A stretch of 40,556 nucleotides of DNA from a virus. This document shows, piece after piece, positions 14,786-22,352 of the stretch (the stretch's first letter is position 1; each line of letters begins with the position of its first letter). The translations under genes and the position numbers were made by a program. Below the pieces are notes generated by a model. It did not search any database. It worked only from the letters and a program-made list of their open reading frames with translations, and was not told the origin of the DNA. The stretch covers positions 1-40,556 of the IMG/VR virus record IMGVR_UViG_3300031839_000850. The stretch is one strand, 5' to 3'.

Positions 14786-16072
14786 TTATTCAATATCATC
14801 GGGCGCTGGGGGCGCAGCTAGTTGCGATTGGAGGGTTTTTTGAATCTCGATAGAGTCTTGAATCGCTTTCTCACCGGAGTTAATCGCCGTACTTCGTTTC
14901 TCGACCAAGAAATATCGATTGATATTCTCAGACAGTTCCTTCGTAGCAGTAAAAAGCTGCATAATTTCAGCGTTTAGTTTATCCATGTGTAGTCTGGCAA
15001 CCTTCACTATTTGCTCCTCAGAGTATGGTAGTTCACCCAAGATTGTGACACCTATCATATCTTTCAGGGTTCCCGATTTTAACTGAGGTACCGAAAGGCT
15101 CCACTGGTAGCCACCGTCTCCCTTGCCACCTTCGTTGATTGGCTGCTGTTCGGGCTCTGCTTCCGGCTCTTGCGGTGGCGCCAGATCCACTTGGGTCGCC
15201 ATTTTCTTTTTTCTAACCGTTTGGCTGTAGCCGCGAGTCTGTTGCAGCAATTCATATCTCTCAGGCCATGTTTCTTGGTTCATAATGTATTTGATAGAAT
15301 CCTCAGTGCTCAGATCCATGTCTCGAAGTTGAAGCAAATCGGTATTTTTCATTCCACCCTTCGCAGTGGTAACGAGGGCCCTCATAAAATTATCTTGAGT
15401 GAATGTAAATTTCTCAATCATCATGCCACCGGATTCTTTATCTTTTCTTGCAACGATATAAACCATCTCACCGAATTCATCAAGACCGTCAACCAAGTTA
15501 GTAAAACTACCCTCAACCATTGTCTTTGGGCCAAGTAGTTTAAGGCTGATTGGAACCGCCTTGTCGGTACCCTCAAAACCAATCAGATCCTGAATGGGAA
15601 GGTTCCCCTTGGCTGATATCTCTGCCTCTTGTGTTCCTTGAAGAAGCGCGGCTAGCCAGCCTTCAAATACAAATCCTGCGGATGACGCATTGAAGCTATG
15701 AATCACGGCTTTTAATGATTCTAGGATAATGATAGAGGAGATGATCCGGCGGGGCGATGTGATTCTGCTATTTGGATCCACGATACGTTGAAGAAACTGA
15801 AGCTTGCCTTCGATGGTTCGGCCGCCACCAATTGCATTAAACAATTTGGTGATTTGCTGTCTTTCCATGGAGTTGGGATCTCCCCACGCCTCAGTTGGGG
15901 TAAACTTTGGCAAGGACAAGACAAACTCTCTTGCCGAGTCAGAAGCCATTTCCGTAACCAAGGGCTTTGCGGACGACTTTGCGACCATTTCGTAAACAAA
16001 GTCCAAGATACCGTCGTCAGATTCCTTCTCTTCTCTTACTTCGATAAACATATCTTTATAATATTGTGACAT
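14786..16072 (-). CDS. Hypothetical 428-aa protein next to ClpP, possible nuclease-like core
   Basis: No sure family. Residues 130-180 run SSAGFVFEGWLAALLQG, then LPIQDLIGFEG and VPISLKLL; the spacing of Glu137, Asp162 and Lys178 resembles a PD-(D/E)XK fold with Ser in place of the acidic residue before Lys. A proline-rich linker follows (about 300-320), then a helical tail (KLNAEIMQLFTATKELSENIN). Located downstream of the acidic protein and ClpP-like protease, so it may be a virion or packaging-related protein. Ribosome site AGAGGAATAAGA. Confidence 0.7.
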   Translation of the reverse strand: MSQYYKDMFIEVREEKESDDGILDFVYEMVAKSSAKPLVTEMASDSAREFVLSLPKFTPTEAWGDPNSMERQQITKLFNAIGGGRTIEGKLQFLQRIVDPNSRITSPRRIISSIIILESLKAVIHSFNASSAGFVFEGWLAALLQGTQEAEISAKGNLPIQDLIGFEGTDKAVPISLKLLGPKTMVEGSFTNLVDGLDEFGEMVYIVARKDKESGGMMIEKFTFTQDNFMRALVTTAKGGMKNTDLLQLRDMDLSTEDSIKYIMNQETWPERYELLQQTRGYSQTVRKKKMATQVDLAPPQEPEAEPEQQPINEGGKGDGGYQWSLSVPQLKSGTLKDMIGVTILGELPYSEEQIVKVARLHMDKLNAEIMQLFTATKELSENINRYFLVEKRSTAINSGEKAIQDSIEIQKTLQSQLAAPPAPDDIE

Positions 16073-16083
16073 TCTTATTCCTC

Positions 16084-16752
16084 TTAAATTATAATATCTG
16101 CGATTCCGTATTCAACCGCTTCCTCAGCAGATAAATAGACGTTAACTTTGCGTTCCAGTAACTTTTTAAGCTGTTTTTTGCTCAGGTTAGTCTCCGCCAC
16201 CAAGCAATCAATGTACATCTGCTGGATCTGTTCAACAGCTTCCATCTCATTGATAAGGTTGTGCAACGGACCATGACTACCCGCAATCACAGAGTGTATC
16301 ATGACACGGCAATTGCGGCCTATTTGGCGTTTACCCTTGGTGCCAGCGGCCAATAAGATAACTCCAGCTGACATAACTTTTCCAAGTCCAATCGTGTGTA
16401 TCTCAGTCCTCTCTCTCACTTGACGCATCACATCGTACATGCCGAACATATCATCGGCGGATCCACCATAGGTTGAGATATAGAAACTAATGGGTGTTTT
16501 CGTTTTGTTGAGCTTGTTGACCTCATCAAGATATAACATCGCGTGAATTAGCTCAGCTACTCTTTCCTCGGAGACATCCGCAAACAAGCCAATGCTACGT
16601 AAATCCGGCTCTTTGCGTTGTGGGCCCATCTCCTCCATTAAAGCCTGGGCTATCTCTTTTTCCAGTTCCGCCATCTGCTCAGCGCGCTTTGCGTCTGATT
16701 TAGCACCAGCACCCTCTTTGATACCAATCAAGTCTTTAAGTTTATCAATCAT
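16084..16752 (-). CDS. ClpP-like protease 1, Asn in catalytic triad
   Basis: ClpP/crotonase-fold serine protease, 222 aa. Start placed at ATG 16750-16752, after GGAGG; an earlier TTG (16767) is less likely. Segments: PISFYISTYGGSADDMFGMY (oxyanion), GKVMSAGVILLAAG with Ser128, CRVMIHSVIAG with His153, and VNVYLSAEEAVEYGIAD near the end. The residue aligned to ClpP Asp171 is Asn204. Listeria ClpP1 also has Asn there and works only with its partner, so hetero-oligomerisation with the protease at 24454-25059 is conceivable. In phages ClpP-like enzymes can be capsid maturation proteases; the acidic protein upstream fits that. Confidence 0.88.
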   Translation of the reverse strand: MIDKLKDLIGIKEGAGAKSDAKRAEQMAELEKEIAQALMEEMGPQRKEPDLRSIGLFADVSEERVAELIHAMLYLDEVNKLNKTKTPISFYISTYGGSADDMFGMYDVMRQVRERTEIHTIGLGKVMSAGVILLAAGTKGKRQIGRNCRVMIHSVIAGSHGPLHNLINEMEAVEQIQQMYIDCLVAETNLSKKQLKKLLERKVNVYLSAEEAVEYGIADIII

Positions 16753-17153
16753 TTGCCCATCCTCCAAAAATCAAGAGCTTCTTCTTTGTGCTGTTGAAGG
16801 TGATTCATTGCGGTTCTCCAATCGTCAAATTCGAGGCCCGGCTTAAATGCGTCAGGAGTCTGCAACAATAGCTGTTCTATTGTTTTCTTTTTGAAGTGCT
16901 CAATTTCTAGCACACACTTGTCTTCAAAAGACTTTACAGTGTCTTTATCTTGCTTCGTTTCTTTCAAGTATTTGTTCATCATCCTTTCCGACATCAAGTA
17001 ATTTTCAATTGCCCTCACAGCCATCAATAAATAGATGACTCGACTTGATTTAATCAATTTTAATGAGATGCGTGCAGTGTTCAAAAAATAAAAAGTCTTA
17101 CAGGTTGTGTAACCAAAAATAAAAACTAAGGCGTGTAGCCACCATATATCCAT
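16749..17153 (-). CDS. Small membrane protein, 134 aa
   Basis: Hydrophobic helix at about 4-25 (MDIWWLHALVFIFGYTT...), a possible second helix at 38-50, then a charged helical cytosolic tail. Similar short anchor-plus-helix proteins occur in marine phages, function unknown. Strong AGGAGG before the ATG. First gene after the terminator/promoter at 17163-17220. Ends in ATGA with the ClpP gene. Confidence 0.75.
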   Translation of the reverse strand: MDIWWLHALVFIFGYTTCKTFYFLNTARISLKLIKSSRVIYLLMAVRAIENYLMSERMMNKYLKETKQDKDTVKSFEDKCVLEIEHFKKKTIEQLLLQTPDAFKPGLEFDDWRTAMNHLQQHKEEALDFWRMGK

Positions 17154-17162
17154 GTGCCTCCT

Positions 17163-17192
17163 AAAAAATAACCACTGGAAGTCCAGTGGTTA
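17163..17192 (-). terminator. Rho-independent terminator after the acidic protein gene
   Basis: Perfect 10-bp stem (17169-17178 with 17183-17192), 4-nt loop, followed on the reverse strand by a run of six U (17163-17168). It lies 30 nt after the stop at 17222, the clearest terminator in the window, as expected for a highly expressed gene. Confidence 0.9.
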
Positions 17193-17220
17193 TCTTAACG
17201 GATCGTAAACCAAATGTCAA
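17192..17220 (-). promoter_or_regulatory. Promoter overlapping the terminator stem
   Basis: Reverse strand: TTGACA (17215-17220), 17 bp, TAAGAT (17192-17197). Predicted start near 17185 falls inside the terminator hairpin, so RNA made here carries only part of the stem and would not terminate. Confidence 0.6.
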
Positions 17221-17221
17221 G

Positions 17222-17821
17222 TTATTTGTTAGTAAGTCTCTTCATGATGCGCTCAGCGAGGGCATCAACTACTTGCTCTTCATTGTTTTTGGCTTGAAGT
17301 CGTGCTGCAACGCGGCGGGCAACTTCGTTGACGATGTCCTCTTCCATCATGGGAGCTTCCATCTCGTCTTCTTCGGCATCCATAGCCATGTCTGCGTCCA
17401 TCTCAACGTCCGCGTCCATATCGGCGGCCATGTCATCGTCCATGTCATCGTCTTCGTCGTCCATCTCAGTAGACACTGGTTCGCCCAGAACGTCTTCTAA
17501 TGCACCTTCAAGTGCAGACATGAAGTCATCAACCGAGACCATATCTTTGCCGCCACCGGCGTCCATGTCAGCACCCATGTCCATATCCATATCCATGTCC
17601 ATGTCACCTAACTCAGCGCCTTCTTCATCGGCCTCTGCATCTTCTGCACCTAATTCGTCTTCTGTCGCGTCGAGTTCGCCTTCGAGTTCGTCTTCTTCAT
17701 CACGGGCGCCGGGCATCTCGCCGTACATTTCTGCTATCTTGTTGTCACCGATAGGTCGGAGTTCAGCAAGCTTCATGAAGCTGCGGATCTCGGATTCGGT
17801 TAAAAGGGGTTTACGAGCCAT
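17222..17821 (-). CDS. Very acidic Asp/Met-repeat protein, 199 aa
   Basis: Low-complexity acidic centre (roughly 35-160) with DMDMDMDMDMG and DMDDDMAADMDAD runs between folded ends: LLTESEIRSFMKLAELRPI (5-25) and a helical C-terminus (EEQVVDALAERIMKRL). Acidic, scaffold-like proteins of this plan occur near capsid genes of marine phages, with the N-terminal 'LTExxIRxFMKLA' block. Directly upstream of the terminator and the ClpP-like gene. A scaffold or core role is inferred. Preceded by AAGGAGAAAG and the ACTATTTATTA motif. Confidence 0.78.
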   Translation of the reverse strand: MARKPLLTESEIRSFMKLAELRPIGDNKIAEMYGEMPGARDEEDELEGELDATEDELGAEDAEADEEGAELGDMDMDMDMDMGADMDAGGGKDMVSVDDFMSALEGALEDVLGEPVSTEMDDEDDDMDDDMAADMDADVEMDADMAMDAEEDEMEAPMMEEDIVNEVARRVAARLQAKNNEEQVVDALAERIMKRLTNK

Positions 17822-17849
17822 CTTTTCTTTCTCCTTGAAAATGAGTCAA

Positions 17850-17860
17850 TAATAAATAGT
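17850..17860 (-). promoter_or_regulatory. ACTATTTATTA motif upstream of the acidic protein gene
   Basis: Reverse strand ACTATTTATTA, about 30 nt before the ATG at 17821 and identical to the motif at 5137-5147. The sequence to the left (ACTTTACAGAATACTAA) has no good -35/-10 pair. Confidence 0.35.
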
Positions 17861-17886
17861 TTAGTATTCTGTAAAGTCTACGATTT

Positions 17887-18135
17887 TTACCAATAGTTGG
17901 TACGACGTTTCATCTTAAGTAGGGCCTTCTCTTCAATTTGTTTGACCCTTGCAAATGAAATTCCTAAGCGCTCCCCCACTTGTCGCAGGGTGAGGGAGCC
18001 TTTTTCGTAGACCGAAACGAGAGTACAGTTGTGCTCCTCTTCGTAATCGATCCACATTCTACAATCCTCGTGAGGACAGCTTTCTTCTAGTTCTATGCAC
18101 TTTCGCGAGCATGGCCTAAGTCCATCACAATTCAT
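17887..18135 (-). CDS. Sigma-70 region 4-like protein with cysteine cluster, 82 aa
   Basis: Residues 48-75 (SLTLRQVGERLGIS, ARVKQIEEKALLKMKRR) are a sigma region 4 helix-turn-helix, the part that reads the -35 box. Before it are Cys 3, 9, 13, 20, 25 and 37, which may bind zinc, plus CRMWIDYEEEHNC. There is no region 2, so it cannot act as a full sigma factor; it may redirect or tune host RNA polymerase at the TTGAC boxes found here. Start overlaps the upstream stop; GAGGAG lies 11 nt before the ATG. Confidence 0.85.
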   Translation of the reverse strand: MNCDGLRPCSRKCIELEESCPHEDCRMWIDYEEEHNCTLVSVYEKGSLTLRQVGERLGISFARVKQIEEKALLKMKRRTNYW

Positions 18136-18464
18136 AAGTCAGGGTGCTCCTCGGCTATTAAGTCAAACAAATCATCAATCTGCTCATTTGAAAACCCGGC
18201 GTCACTGTTTACTTGTTGGCCTTTCTTGCGTAGCTTTTGTGATTTATTCTTCTTTTTGACAGACTGTTCTTTTATATCATCCACAAAACTTAATATCCTT
18301 TCATCTTGTTGTAGGTATCCAGTGATCATGGCTCTAAAAAAGTGAGACTGTTTCAAATCATCGTGGCGCAGCCTGACAATTAATTGAGCATGCCTGTGAT
18401 CATTTTCTGTAAACACTATCTTCTTGTTAAGTTTGCCATAGTTCACCTCTTGTGTGTCTACCAT
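18132..18464 (-). CDS. Hypothetical basic protein, 110 aa
   Basis: N-terminal half KIVFTENDHRHAQLIVRLRH then QSHFFRAMITGYLQQD looks like a strand plus two helices, the order of a ribbon-helix-helix DNA-binding unit; the second half is very lysine-rich. Similar short proteins occur in marine phages beside the region 4-like gene, so a regulatory role is possible. Overlaps the upstream gene by 7 nt and the downstream one by 4. Confidence 0.68.
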   Translation of the reverse strand: MVDTQEVNYGKLNKKIVFTENDHRHAQLIVRLRHDDLKQSHFFRAMITGYLQQDERILSFVDDIKEQSVKKKNKSQKLRKKGQQVNSDAGFSNEQIDDLFDLIAEEHPDL

Positions 18465-19498
18465 GCCCTGCTCCGAATGTGCGTACCGCTTTCTGACAGT
18501 CCTGAATTGGTCTGCCTGATAAACTCTGCCACACTGGCTAGTTCAGGTATTGTTCGCGCGCCACTATATGAAAGGCCCGATCGAATGCCATTCTTTAAGT
18601 CTTCAAATATTCTGCTTACGGATCCCCTATAAGGTATTCTGGCGGAAACACCCTCGAAAGAAGAATATTTCCCACGCCAACCAATCTGGGCTTCTTTGGA
18701 TGCCATTCCGCGATAAGTCTTCCATCGGCTGCCGTCAGACTCCTCGATAACTTTACCGGGAGTCTCATCGGTTCCCGAAAGCAGAGAGCCACACATGACA
18801 GCATCAGCACCAGCAGCCAAAGCTTTAACAATGTCTCCGGAGTTTCTAATGCCACCATCAGCAATAATTGCTACGTCTCTGTCAGTCTGAGCACACTCAA
18901 AAACAGTATGGAGACCCGGTACGCCGTGTCCGGTTTGGATTCGGGTAGAACAGATGGAGCCACCACCAATGTTGCACCTAACAGAATTGGCACCCCAATC
19001 AGCAAGATCGTTAACACCTTTTAGTGTTGCGACATTGCCTGCCATAATATGAAGGTCGGGACCGAACTCGGAACGCAGGTTTGTTATTGCCTCTTTCATC
19101 ATCAAGTGGTGACCATGGGCGACATCAATACACAGGAAGGTTGCGCCGGCCGACACCACAGCAGTGGCGCGGTCCATAAAATCACCAGTCACTCCGACAG
19201 CAGCACCGATCACAATAGTGCCATCGCCTTGTGCTGCGGCCAAATCACGTGCCATTGAGACGTATCTTGCCTCGAGCATGGGGGTGTTATAGCGGTGGAC
19301 AACTGCGGTGCCTCCTGCGTGCCCTATGGCAGCCGCCATGCGAGACTCGGAAACCGTATCCATCGGTGAAGCCAAAACAGGAAATTGTAACTTTAATCCG
19401 TTTGTCAAGTCTGTATCAATGGATACCTCCGATCGACTGCGGATGTCTGAGTATCTCGGACTCAGCAATACATCATCGTAAGATAGGCATTCTTTCAT
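18458..19498 (-). CDS. guaB: IMP dehydrogenase-type enzyme without CBS domains, 346 aa
   Basis: TIM-barrel IMPDH/GMP reductase family. [10 protein letters not shown] and SPMDTVSES open the barrel; catalytic loop GGGSICSTR at about 177-185 with the nucleophilic Cys; [20 protein letters not shown] and YRGMASKEA; flap [12 protein letters not shown]. The sequence after the Cys and in the DGGIR strand is closer to IMPDH (IMP to XMP) than to GMP reductase, though the length resembles GuaC. The usual Gly-Pro-Gly-Ser reads GGGS here. It would raise GTP supply for phage DNA. It follows the thioredoxin-like gene with GGAGGA in its last codons. Confidence 0.88.
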   Translation of the reverse strand: MKECLSYDDVLLSPRYSDIRSRSEVSIDTDLTNGLKLQFPVLASPMDTVSESRMAAAIGHAGGTAVVHRYNTPMLEARYVSMARDLAAAQGDGTIVIGAAVGVTGDFMDRATAVVSAGATFLCIDVAHGHHLMMKEAITNLRSEFGPDLHIMAGNVATLKGVNDLADWGANSVRCNIGGGSICSTRIQTGHGVPGLHTVFECAQTDRDVAIIADGGIRNSGDIVKALAAGADAVMCGSLLSGTDETPGKVIEESDGSRWKTYRGMASKEAQIGWRGKYSSFEGVSARIPYRGSVSRIFEDLKNGIRSGLSYSGARTIPELASVAEFIRQTNSGLSESGTHIRSRAW

Positions 19499-19870
19499 TT
19501 ATTTCTCCTCCATGATGAAATCTTTAATATATTTGGTGGTGTACCATGTTTTCTCGTTGGGTTCAGAGGGATCTGATAAAATTCTCACTCTTGGCTTCAT
19601 GTCCGAAGCATATGTTTTAATCATAGTTATGGTTGGTACGCCATTGAATTTTAACCTCTTCTCAATCATCTGATTGTCATCGACATTGAACGCAAAGAAG
19701 TGTAGATCTGAAAAATCTTCCTCGTTCGAGATGTCCATGTAGTATTCCTGCAAACTGTGGCACAGGTGACAGTCGTTAGAATAAAACTTGACAACGCATG
19801 TGGAATCTTCTTTTACCTTGCCTGTTAAAATCTTGTTTAAAGCCTCTATTGATAACCTATTCACACTCAT
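19499..19870 (-). CDS. Thioredoxin-like protein, 123 aa
   Basis: Start at ATG 19868-19870; an upstream extension in frame would lie inside the zinc-finger gene. Fold: CVVKFYSNDCHLCHSLQ with CHLC at 34-37, FFAFNVDDN, and cis-Pro in FNGVPTITMIK. It can be a disulfide reductase; a class II ribonucleotide reductase at 33455-35422 would need such a donor. It is upstream of guaB and translationally coupled. Confidence 0.85.
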   Translation of the reverse strand: MSVNRLSIEALNKILTGKVKEDSTCVVKFYSNDCHLCHSLQEYYMDISNEEDFSDLHFFAFNVDDNQMIEKRLKFNGVPTITMIKTYASDMKPRVRILSDPSEPNEKTWYTTKYIKDFIMEEK

Positions 19871-20105
19871 CTTCGAGTACCCCCTTTGCCTTTGCAATAC
19901 ACTGTGGGCAGAATAATCTAACCACTTCTTGGTGCACCACAACGTTCCATGATTGCACCATCTCTTTGTCCTTCTTGTCAAATGGTTCCGTGCATGCACT
20001 GCACTTGTCCGGCAGTTTGCTGAACCCACTCATCTTGCTGGCAATCGCATCACTGGCGTTGGCGCCAGCTTGCTTTGTCATTGCTCTACGTTGTTTCCGG
20101 TTCAT
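19857..20105 (-). CDS. Small zinc-ribbon protein, 82 aa
   Basis: MNRKQRRAMTK basic start, then CSAC at about 37-40 and CPQC at about 67-70, a four-cysteine zinc ribbon. Start at 20103-20105 after GGAAAGAAG; the longer in-frame reading would overlap the gene at 20086. Such small zinc proteins are common in phages, target unknown. Overlaps the thioredoxin start by 14 nt. Confidence 0.75.
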   Translation of the reverse strand: MNRKQRRAMTKQAGANASDAIASKMSGFSKLPDKCSACTEPFDKKDKEMVQSWNVVVHQEVVRLFCPQCIAKAKGVLEDECE

Positions 20106-20451
20106 CTTTCTTCTTTCCTTTTCGGCTACGTCTATACGAGGAAGATCGCTTAGCCAATTCTTCACCGCGAATCTCTTTGCTATCAGCTTCTTCCTTCTCC
20201 TGTGCCTTTTGTTTTTCTTTCTCTTGCTCTGCTTTGACCTCAGCCTCGATCTCTGCAAGAATGGTGGGTACGTACTGCTGAAGAGTCAACATGGCTCCTT
20301 CAAACTGCACAAGTGTGATCGCATTCTTCACTATCTCATCGGTGGTGCCTTCGGCAGCAGGGCGCCTATAAAGGTCTTTGATGATTCCATAGTGTTCCAG
20401 AGCGCGGGACCGCAATCTCATAATAGCTGCATTCATAATTTCTTCGGACAT
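20086..20451 (-). CDS. Hypothetical coiled-coil protein, 121 aa
   Basis: Helical N-terminus, then a long Glu/Lys helix (LAEIEAEVKAEQEKEKQKAQ) and a basic end. No family recognised. AAGGAGGAACT gives a strong start. Overlaps the zinc-ribbon gene by 20 nt. Confidence 0.75.
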   Translation of the reverse strand: MSEEIMNAAIMRLRSRALEHYGIIKDLYRRPAAEGTTDEIVKNAITLVQFEGAMLTLQQYVPTILAEIEAEVKAEQEKEKQKAQEKEEADSKEIRGEELAKRSSSYRRSRKGKKKDEPETT

Positions 20452-20460
20452 AGTTCCTCC

Positions 20461-20934
20461 TTATCGATTGATGCTTTCTACTCGCCAAAGTTCTTCCCCT
20501 CCATCGAACACTACAACAGCAGAGGGGAAGGGAGCGCTGTTGGTGCTGTCACCGAACTTAAGTCGGCCTTTTACAAAGTGAATCTCAGATGCCTTCATGA
20601 CATGCTCATGCCAATACTTGGTATCGGTTCGCGCTGGAATAAGCATCACTACTTTGGTGTGCTCGTTTTGCGCAGAGAGCCTCGCTTTCTCAATCCACCT
20701 ATCAATACCCCGGCCATACGGAGGGTTGACAAACACCGTGTGGCCGGTCCAATCCTTCGACAAGCCGTTTTCTGCTTCGGTGTAGAAGTTTGCACACTTG
20801 GTATTATGTGGACTGGCGCATGGATCCAAATCAAATGGGCCAAAGCGCCAGCTTAGCTTATCAAAAAATTCTTGTGGTGTTGCCCAGTTACCTGTCTTGG
20901 AACTGAACATGGTTTGTTGTGTTTCTTTATTCAT
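20461..20934 (-). CDS. dam: Phage DNA N6-adenine methyltransferase (Dam-type), 157 aa
   Basis: Matches the short phage Dam family: TGNWATPQEFFDKL, FDLDPCAS (34-41), ANFYTEAENGLSKDW, VFVNPPYGRG with NPPY at 70-73, and APFPSAVVVFDGG. It methylates adenine in DNA, probably guarding phage DNA from restriction or from its own nuclease. AAGGAAAACA before the ATG. Just downstream of the Eco57I-type methylase, so two active methylases are adjacent. Confidence 0.92.
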   Translation of the reverse strand: MNKETQQTMFSSKTGNWATPQEFFDKLSWRFGPFDLDPCASPHNTKCANFYTEAENGLSKDWTGHTVFVNPPYGRGIDRWIEKARLSAQNEHTKVVMLIPARTDTKYWHEHVMKASEIHFVKGRLKFGDSTNSAPFPSAVVVFDGGEELWRVESINR

Positions 20935-20942
20935 TGTTTTCC

Positions 20943-22352
20943 TTAAAAGTTATATGTTTTAAAAAGTTCTTTTGAGATGCCATACCATCCCCCGCTTAGA
21001 CTCTTGCCGCGTTGTGTTATCCAATCGTATAGTTGTTCTGTTTCAAAAAGTTTCTGTATCTCCGCTAGCGTGGTATCCTCATTTGGGAAGATCGCGTAAC
21101 CAGAGATGTAAAGTTCTTTCTCGCTGCTAGACCTGAGTGTCAGCTTCTCTTTGTGCATGGGCGGCACCAGCAGTTTCTCTTTGTTGTTCGCAAGACCTTG
21201 TGTTCTCCCATAGCCGTGCCACTTTGCAGCATCAATCTTACCTTTATCTCTCTTTAACAAAAGATCCTTGTGCTTTTGCAGATAGTTGTGTGCTAGTGGG
21301 TACATGGCCTTGAAATCAACCTCGTCGATAAGATTATTGGCCTCATCATATGGAAAGATAATATATGTGTTTTCTTTAACTTGTGATATCTTACTAGCCT
21401 TAATACACTTTCGAAGGGCGGCTCGCTCTATCTCTTGAGTTCCCAGTTTGGTTTCAAAAATACAAGTTGACTTGCTTGATTCAGCCAATACCTCTCCAAA
21501 ATAAACTTTATCACAGAGAGTCGCTAGGCCAACCTTGATATCACAATAGTCTAATAGATTTTTTGTGCTGTTCCCTGATTTGAAAGTTAGTCCTGAAAAC
21601 ATATGTGATTCCGTAGACTCATCATAACACACCCCTATCGGTGTGTCAACAATGTCGTTCGAAAACTTCATATTTGATGATTCCTTACCAAGCATTGTTA
21701 CTATTGAGGTATAAGTTTGGACCCCATCAAACACGAGTTTCTCTTTGAAGTCCACAAGCTCACTCACAAGCCGTTCATCATACAAATATTGACGGAGCTT
21801 TTTTGTTCCCTTGTTTCGAATCCAACTGTTGGGGCAAATCATTCCCACAATCTTCTTGCTCTTGGCAAACTTCTCGAAGAAAGCAATATAAATATCCGTG
21901 TCACCTTCGCAAAAATCAAATGATTCCTGTAAAAACTCTCGCGTCTGTATGTCTAGGTTCTGAATTCTTACGTAAGGAGGGTTGGTGACAATGATATCAA
22001 AGCGACCGTAATCCTCTTTGAGGGAATTTGCATGCCAAACATTGCAGTGGGGCATGAGCCCCTTCAAAACCCCTAGGGCATCCGCATCTAAATCAAACCC
22101 GTAGATGTATTTTCTGCATACCTCATCAAACTCCAAGTCCCAACGATCAGCGATCTTGCGTGCCATGTCGTATAAAAAGACACCAGTACCACAACATGGA
22201 TCGACAATTTTAGGGATAGATTCTTCACGCCAAGCAGATAAAGCCGAGCTATTGATCCAGTCTACGATATGAGATGGAGTATAGATTATCCCTAGGTTCT
22301 TCTTTTTTTCCTCTGGGACTTGCTTGGTGTACTCGTAAAAATCTTTATGCAA
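20943..22352 (-). CDS. Eco57I/TaqI-type N6-adenine DNA methyltransferase, 469 aa
   Basis: GIIYTPSHIVDWI, AdoMet motif IVDPCCGTGVFL (51-57), FDLDADAL and catalytic FDIIVTNPPYVRI (NPPY at 124-127) mark a type I/IIG-like adenine methylase; the C-terminal 200 residues are a target-recognition-like region (LVPPMHKEKLTLR). No helicase or nuclease domain is fused. A putative nuclease gene overlaps its start by 8 nt. TTG start at 22352 with AAAGGTTG upstream. Confidence 0.9.
   Translation of the reverse strand: MHKDFYEYTKQVPEEKKKNLGIIYTPSHIVDWINSSALSAWREESIPKIVDPCCGTGVFLYDMARKIADRWDLEFDEVCRKYIYGFDLDADALGVLKGLMPHCNVWHANSLKEDYGRFDIIVTNPPYVRIQNLDIQTREFLQESFDFCEGDTDIYIAFFEKFAKSKKIVGMICPNSWIRNKGTKKLRQYLYDERLVSELVDFKEKLVFDGVQTYTSIVTMLGKESSNMKFSNDIVDTPIGVCYDESTESHMFSGLTFKSGNSTKNLLDYCDIKVGLATLCDKVYFGEVLAESSKSTCIFETKLGTQEIERAALRKCIKASKISQVKENTYIIFPYDEANNLIDEVDFKAMYPLAHNYLQKHKDLLLKRDKGKIDAAKWHGYGRTQGLANNKEKLLVPPMHKEKLTLRSSSEKELYISGYAIFPNEDTTLAEIQKLFETEQLYDWITQRGKSLSGGWYGISKELFKTYNF

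Noticed and set aside
17550-17605. Short tandem repeat resembling a CRISPR-like array
   Set aside because: It is the in-frame Asp-Met codon repeat of the acidic protein, without spacers.
17328-17852. Plus-strand Ser/Met-rich frame
   Set aside because: Mirror of the Asp/Met repeats of the acidic gene; low complexity only.
19871-20029. N-terminal extension of the thioredoxin-like protein
   Set aside because: Overlaps the zinc-ribbon gene; the ATG at 19868-19870 begins at the domain edge.
20106-20258. N-terminal extension of the zinc-ribbon protein
   Set aside because: Overlaps the coding region of the coiled-coil gene; ATG at 20103-20105 has a ribosome site.
19798-20856. Long plus-strand open frame (352 codons)
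   Set aside because: Runs antisense across four or five minus-strand genes with recognised motifs (Dam, zinc ribbon, thioredoxin); its protein is Ser/Leu/Cys-rich with no domain.
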